Shown: in pieces, positions 4,166-5,415 of the stretch | How the letters are laid out: each line of letters opens with the position of its first letter | Position numbering within the stretch: position 1 is the first letter of the stretch | Translations under genes and position numbers: made by a program | Notes under the pieces: model-generated | The model's database searches: none | Told to the model about the DNA's origin: nothing | The model's input: only the letters and a program-made list of their open reading frames with translations | Assembly (NCBI GenBank): GCA_031282605.1 | Contig: JAITDK010000037.1 | Span: 1-5,415 of the forward strand | DNA from: Oscillospiraceae bacterium | Lineage (GTDB): Bacteria > Bacillota > Clostridia > Christensenellales > Aristaeellaceae | Reading direction: 5' to 3' | DNA length: 5,415 nt

Positions 4166-4452
4166 ACTACGACGATTTACGCCGATTGCTGCTCGCGCGG
4201 GACGCGCTGGAAGCGGCGGGCGAGGACGAGGAAAAGATCGGCGCCGTAATTCGTACATACGGCGCGGCGCTGACGCGTCAAGTAGTCGCCGCGACCGTCG
4301 CGTACTATAAATGCGCGGTGCCCATCGACACGTACCGGCAGATATCGGACGAGTTGCAAGGCATAGAGCCGGATCCGGGATGCTACCGCATGCGCGTGTC
4401 CGTTAACGCGGCACGGAAACTCTGGGAAAGGGTAAAGAAAAAGACCGGCTAA
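4162..4452 (+). CDS. Small all-alpha protein of unknown function, 96 aa
   Basis: Not recognised. It is helical throughout: NYDDLRRLLLARDALEAAGEDEEKIGAVIRTYGAALTRQVVAATVAYYK, then a linker (CAVPIDTYRQISDELQGIEPDPGCYRMR) and a C-terminal helix (VSVNAARKLWERVKKKTG). Charge runs from acidic at the start to basic at the end, and no membrane segment is seen. ATG 4162 has GGAGG (4150-4154) with a 7-nt spacer and overlaps the upstream stop as ATGA. A longer frame open from about 3958 merely overlaps the upstream gene and lacks a ribosome site. This is the last gene before the only clear gap in the rightward cluster. Confidence 0.75.
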   Translation: MNYDDLRRLLLARDALEAAGEDEEKIGAVIRTYGAALTRQVVAATVAYYKCAVPIDTYRQISDELQGIEPDPGCYRMRVSVNAARKLWERVKKKTG

Positions 4453-4513
4453 TATGACCGGCCAAGAAAAAAATGTATACTCTGATTATAACCCGAGGGA
4501 GAGGGAATTGTCA
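4453..4513 (+). promoter_or_regulatory. 61-nt gap before the Gp157-like gene, possible weak internal promoter
   Basis: This is the only non-overlapping spacer of the rightward cluster. It holds a TATACT box (4476-4481) directly after TG, and TATACTC (4476-4482), which matches seven bases of the TTATACTC half-site near the main promoter. No good -35 is seen at 16-18 nt. The purine-rich GAGGGAGAGGG stretch at its end is the ribosome site for the next gene. The short GACCGGC direct repeat at its start, partly in the previous gene, does not make a convincing terminator. Confidence 0.25.
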
Positions 4514-5008
4514 ATGGCCACTTTATACGAAATTACGGGTATCTACAAGCGGTTGGAGCAGGCGCTGTACGACCCTGAATATACCGAATACGGCGAGGCG
4601 CTTTACGAGACGTTGGCCGCCGTCGACGGCGAGTTCGAGTCCAAAGCCGAGGGCTACGCGAAGATCCTCCGCCATCTGCAAGCCGACGGCGCCGCCCTCC
4701 GCGAAGAGGAAACCCGTATGGCGGAACGACGCCACGCGCTGGAGGCCCGCGCGGCCAAGCTGAAAGAAACGCTGCAAGCAGCCATGGAAACCGTCGGAGC
4801 GACGAAATTCAAAACGCCGCTGTTCTCGTTCAACATCCAGAATAATCCGCCGTCCGTGGATATTCTGGATATGCGCCGAATTCCGGCGGAATATCTGGTG
4901 ATAAGGGAACCGGAGCCGGACAAGCAGAAAATCAAGGCGGCGATAAACGCCGGGCAGAACGTGCCCGGCGCGGCCCTGAAACAGACGAGAGGATTGAGGA
5001 TACGATGA
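4514..5008 (+). CDS. Siphovirus Gp157-like protein, 164 aa
   Basis: It matches the Gp157 family plan from start to end. MATLYEITGIYKRLEQAL opens the protein, a long central alpha-helical coiled-coil segment (about residues 35-100, KAEGYAKILRHLQADGAALREEE...) follows, and the conserved C-terminal block has KFKTPLFSF, NNPPSV, IPAEYL and PGAALKQTRGLRIR. The length is normal. Gp157 was linked to phage resistance in Streptococcus thermophilus phage Sfi21-type genomes; its biochemical role is unsettled, and it usually sits beside recombination/replication genes. I place the start at ATG 4514 because family proteins begin MATLYEI and GAGGGA ends about 7 nt upstream; ATG 4454, in frame, would add 20 unrelated residues. 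It overlaps the ATPase start by ATGA. Confidence 0.9.
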   Translation: MATLYEITGIYKRLEQALYDPEYTEYGEALYETLAAVDGEFESKAEGYAKILRHLQADGAALREEETRMAERRHALEARAAKLKETLQAAMETVGATKFKTPLFSFNIQNNPPSVDILDMRRIPAEYLVIREPEPDKQKIKAAINAGQNVPGAALKQTRGLRIR

Positions 5009-5415
5009 GCTTTGAATTCAAGCCCGCCGAGCGCCGCAAGGCCAAGGCCCGCCTGGCCCTGATGGGCGTGACGGGAGCCGGAAAGACGCTGGGCGCGTTA
5101 TATATAGCCTACGGCCTGACGGGGGACTGGGGCAAGGTTACGGTTATCGACACCGAACACGACCGCGCGCTGTTCTACGCGAACCGCAAAGACCTTAACA
5201 CCGGGGCGTTTCTGCACACGACGCTGGATGCGCCGTATTCGCCCGAACGCTACAAAGAGGCCGCGGCAACCGCCGCCAAGCTCGTCGGCGCGGACGGCTG
5301 CGTGATAATCGACAACTTCTCCCACGCGTGGAATCAAGAGGGCGGCGTACTTGACATCAAAGAGGGCATAACCCGGAATCCGGCAAAGCGCGCAAACGAC
5401 TTCTCCGCATGGAAC
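5005..5415 (+). CDS. Phage P-loop ATPase (AAA family), N-terminal 137 aa, continues past the window
   Basis: A nucleoside-triphosphate-binding protein of the phage AAA/RecA-like type often found after Gp157. Walker A is GVTGAGKT at residues 21-28. A strand VTVIDTEHDRA (45-55) follows, and the Walker B-like strand is CVIIDNFSHAWN (99-110), with the acidic residue D103. Basic residues precede the Walker A (KPAERRKAKAR). In related phages such ATPases accompany single-strand annealing or replication proteins, and they probably remodel or load protein on DNA (inference from context). ATG 5005 overlaps the previous stop as ATGA, with GAGG (4996-4999) a few bases upstream. The frame is open to the last base, so the C-terminal part is not seen. 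Confidence 0.88.
   Translation, partial: MSFEFKPAERRKAKARLALMGVTGAGKTLGALYIAYGLTGDWGKVTVIDTEHDRALFYANRKDLNTGAFLHTTLDAPYSPERYKEAAATAAKLVGADGCVIIDNFSHAWNQEGGVLDIKEGITRNPAKRANDFSAWN

Noticed and set aside
4443..4463. GACCGGC repeated around TAATAT as a terminator
   Set aside because: The copies are direct rather than inverted; the only stem is four base pairs (CCGG/CCGG) with a 9-nt loop, and the following A-rich run is on the wrong strand for termination.

Overview
The window looks like part of the early region of a temperate phage or prophage of a Gram-positive (Firmicutes-type) host. The clues are strong AGGAGG-type ribosome sites, GTG starts, many very small genes linked by 4-nt stop/start overlaps, divergently transcribed small regulators at the left, and a Gp157-family protein followed by a P-loop ATPase at the right. 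Base composition is moderately GC-rich in the genes and sharply AT-rich in the control region. The host cannot be named from this sequence alone.

Layout. Positions 20-562 hold two leftward genes: a 55-aa ribbon-helix-helix (RHH) protein and a 116-aa protein of unknown function. Positions 563-757 form an AT-rich divergent control region with a good rightward promoter, a weaker leftward one and several inverted and direct repeats that look like operators. From 758 to the right edge everything reads rightward and is packed almost without gaps: a 48-aa RHH protein, five small unknown genes (891-2125), a PP-loop/PAPS-reductase-like gene (from 2107), a hexapeptide-repeat protein (3007-3660), a small two-helix membrane protein (3657-3905), two small unknown genes (3902-4452), a Gp157-like protein (4514-5008), and the N-terminal 137 residues of a P-loop ATPase that runs off the window.

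The most unusual feature is a small palindromic element of about 31-34 bp (9-bp stem, 9-nt loop), present three times. Two copies interrupt the 3' part of the PP-loop gene, 33 bases apart. The first brings in an in-frame TGA directly after the CxxC motif and the second shifts the frame by +1. Removing both on paper restores a continuous protein with the C-terminus expected of the family. The middle 7 nt of the loop are inverted between these two copies, so the two RNA hairpins could pair loop to loop. The third copy lies about 1.1 kb downstream in opposite orientation, inside another small gene, where it is in frame and translated. This looks like an actively spreading miniature insertion element that enters genes. 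Whether the interrupted gene is dead or is rescued at RNA or translation level is open.

How the genes may work together: the two RHH proteins probably control the divergent promoters. The rightward transcript would deliver small early proteins first and then the Gp157/ATPase module, which in related phages precedes DNA recombination and replication genes. This functional reading rests on family resemblance and gene order, not on direct evidence.
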